Shown: piece by piece, positions 8,006-9,067 of the stretch | How positions within the stretch are numbered: the stretch's first letter is position 1 | Layout: every line of letters begins with the position of its first letter | Notes under the pieces: model-generated | The model's database searches: none | Told to the model about the DNA's origin: nothing | The model's input: only the letters and a program-made list of their open reading frames with translations | NCBI GenBank assembly: GCA_964651785.1 | Contig: CAZYWJ010000091.1 | Location: 1-9,067, forward strand | Origin: JAKVAV01 sp964651785 | GTDB taxonomy: Bacteria; Bacteroidota; Bacteroidia; Flavobacteriales_D; Cryomorphaceae | Direction: 5' to 3' | DNA: 9,067 bases | Made by a program: the position numbers and the translations under genes

Positions 8006-8036
8006 AAAAAAGCCCGGCTTTAAACCGGGCTTTTTT
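8006..8036. terminator. Bidirectional intrinsic terminator
   Basis: Perfect 12-bp stem: AAAAAAGCCCGG (8006-8017) pairs with CCGGGC plus six T (8025-8036), around the 7-nt loop CTTTAAA. A T8 run follows on the plus strand (8031-8038), and the A6 arm gives a U run on the minus strand. It lies 17 bp past the stop of the T9SS gene and can also stop the converging hydroxylase transcript, whose stop codon is about 120 bp away. Confidence 0.93.
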
Positions 8037-8157
8037 TTGGATGTCACTGAAGGTCAGATACTTTAAGTCTAACTGATGTTTGAATTTTTGATCAGAGCAA
8101 TTTATACTCAAAATTCGGCACTCCACAACCCTGATTGTCATGAGGGTTAGGTCAACT

Positions 8158-8814
8158 TCAAGCCGCTTGAGCCGTGCGGCTCTTAAGCCTCTTTTTTCGC
8201 TTATAAGTTTTCTTGGGCAATGTGCCATAAATCGCATCCCAGAGAATGGTTGATACTCCAAACGCTACCGTATCATCCTTATAATGATGAATGCTGTGAT
8301 TAATCCACAATACATTCAAACCGTTCTTAGGTGGTTTAAAGGCGTGAATGGAATAGTGAACGAAAAGGTAAAGTGCATAACCCATTACAAATCCCGGTAA
8401 AAATGTAAAAACGTAAGTTCCGATTGTAAATCGGAACAATAAGAAGAGTGCAGTTAAAATAAGCACGGCAGCCGCAGGAGGCATTGCCAATCTCGTCTTA
8501 TCTCGCGGATATTCGTGATGCACACCGTGAAATGTATATTGGATACGTTCTTTTATCTTATTGGTGGGCAGCATGTGAAAAATATGCTTGTGCATGATGT
8601 ACTCAAACCACGTCCAAAAGATTAAGCCGAAAAAAAAGATTCCGATCCCTTCAACAATTCCCGTATATCCATTGGAAAAGTTGATGTATAGCATAATGAC
8701 TGAACCAACGAAATAAATCGTTAATGGTACGGAGATATGAGTTCTGGCCAATTTTTCAAGAATGGGATTCTTAAAAAGTGCCGTGGTTCCTTGATCCTTT
8801 GGTGCGTGTTGCAT
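8158..8814 (-). CDS. Fatty acid 2-hydroxylase-type membrane di-metal enzyme
   Basis: Member of the sterol desaturase/fatty acid hydroxylase superfamily, 218 residues. All four histidine clusters are present with the spacing of yeast Scs7/FA2H: H75-x4-H80, H96-x2-H99-H100, H153-x3-H157 and H173-x2-H176-H177. These ten histidines would hold a di-metal centre on the cytoplasmic face. Hydrophobic helices lie at about 29-46, 53-73, 112-130 and 133-152; the C-terminal tail is strongly basic (KKTYKRKKRLKSR). The likely reaction is O2-dependent hydroxylation of a fatty acyl chain at C2, perhaps in sphingolipids, sulfonolipids or other hydroxy-acyl lipids known in Bacteroidota; the exact substrate is inference. 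No cytochrome b5 domain is fused, unlike Scs7. Other superfamily members such as carotenoid hydroxylases are less likely given the cluster spacing. The start follows a perfect -7 box at a short distance. Confidence 0.88.
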   Translation of the reverse strand: MQHAPKDQGTTALFKNPILEKLARTHISVPLTIYFVGSVIMLYINFSNGYTGIVEGIGIFFFGLIFWTWFEYIMHKHIFHMLPTNKIKERIQYTFHGVHHEYPRDKTRLAMPPAAAVLILTALFLLFRFTIGTYVFTFLPGFVMGYALYLFVHYSIHAFKPPKNGLNVLWINHSIHHYKDDTVAFGVSTILWDAIYGTLPKKTYKRKKRLKSRTAQAA

Positions 8815-8830
8815 TTCAGGTAATTTTATA

Positions 8831-8850
8831 CAAAGATATTTTCCTAAATG

Positions 8851-8860
<10 letters not shown>
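8831..8860 (-). promoter_or_regulatory. Candidate promoter of the fatty acid hydroxylase gene
   Basis: On the minus strand, TATCTTTG (8831-8838) matches TAnnTTTG exactly. The -33 position has CTG (8858-8860), one mismatch from TTG, with a 19-bp spacer. Transcription would begin near 8824, leaving a leader of about 10 nt, much like that of bshA. Confidence 0.5.

Positions 8861-9067
<207 letters not shown>

Noticed and set aside
8127..8148. Small hairpin AACCCT/AGGGTT after the hydroxylase stop codon
   Set aside because: It has only 6 bp of stem, a 10-nt loop and no T run on the minus strand; the strong terminator at 8006-8036 is a better end point.
8004..8261. 85-codon minus-strand frame over the terminator and the hydroxylase 3' end
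   Set aside because: It runs through the intrinsic terminator and is out of frame with the well-supported hydroxylase; no conserved features are seen.

Overview
This 9.07-kb window looks like a scaffold from a member of the Bacteroidota, most likely a Flavobacteriales-type marine or environmental bacterium. Four signs point there: a protein with a C-terminal type IX secretion (T9SS) sorting domain, lipoprotein signal peptides of the loose Bacteroidota type, promoters matching the Bacteroidota pattern TTG-N17-23-TAnnTTTG, and bshA of bacillithiol synthesis. Two runs of exactly 100 N (2410-2509 and 4748-4847) are probably fixed-size scaffolding gaps. They interrupt the M16 peptidase and hide the 3' ends of two converging genes. 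The family assignments come from motif recognition, not from a database search.

Layout. From 34 to 2868 on the minus strand lies a large M16 (insulinase/pitrilysin-like) zinc peptidase made as a lipoprotein. A 184-bp divergent promoter region separates it from bshA (3053-4204, plus), which overlaps by 8 bp a small two-helix membrane protein of unknown function (from 4197, running into the second gap). A CaiB/BaiF family CoA-transferase (minus) comes out of the other side of that gap and starts at 5590. Its start codon overlaps by two bases the start codon of a divergent lipoprotein with a predicted right-handed beta-helix (5589-6731, plus). Next is a small secreted protein with three Ig-like modules and a T9SS tail (6933-7988, plus). 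It converges, across a clear bidirectional terminator (8006-8036), on a fatty acid 2-hydroxylase-type membrane enzyme (8158-8814, minus).

The right-hand 250 bp hold no recognisable gene. They do hold the best promoter in the window (8949-8977), reading rightward into a GC-rich, hairpin-forming direct and inverted repeat cluster (8989-9067) that is cut by the window edge. This cluster and the shared CATG start of the 5589/5590 gene pair are the two most unusual things here.

The genes do not form one pathway. Common themes are the cell envelope and secretion (M16 lipoprotein, beta-helix lipoprotein, T9SS cargo, lipid hydroxylase) and thiol or CoA metabolism (bshA, CoA-transferase). I found no mobile element, CRISPR array, defence system or rRNA gene.
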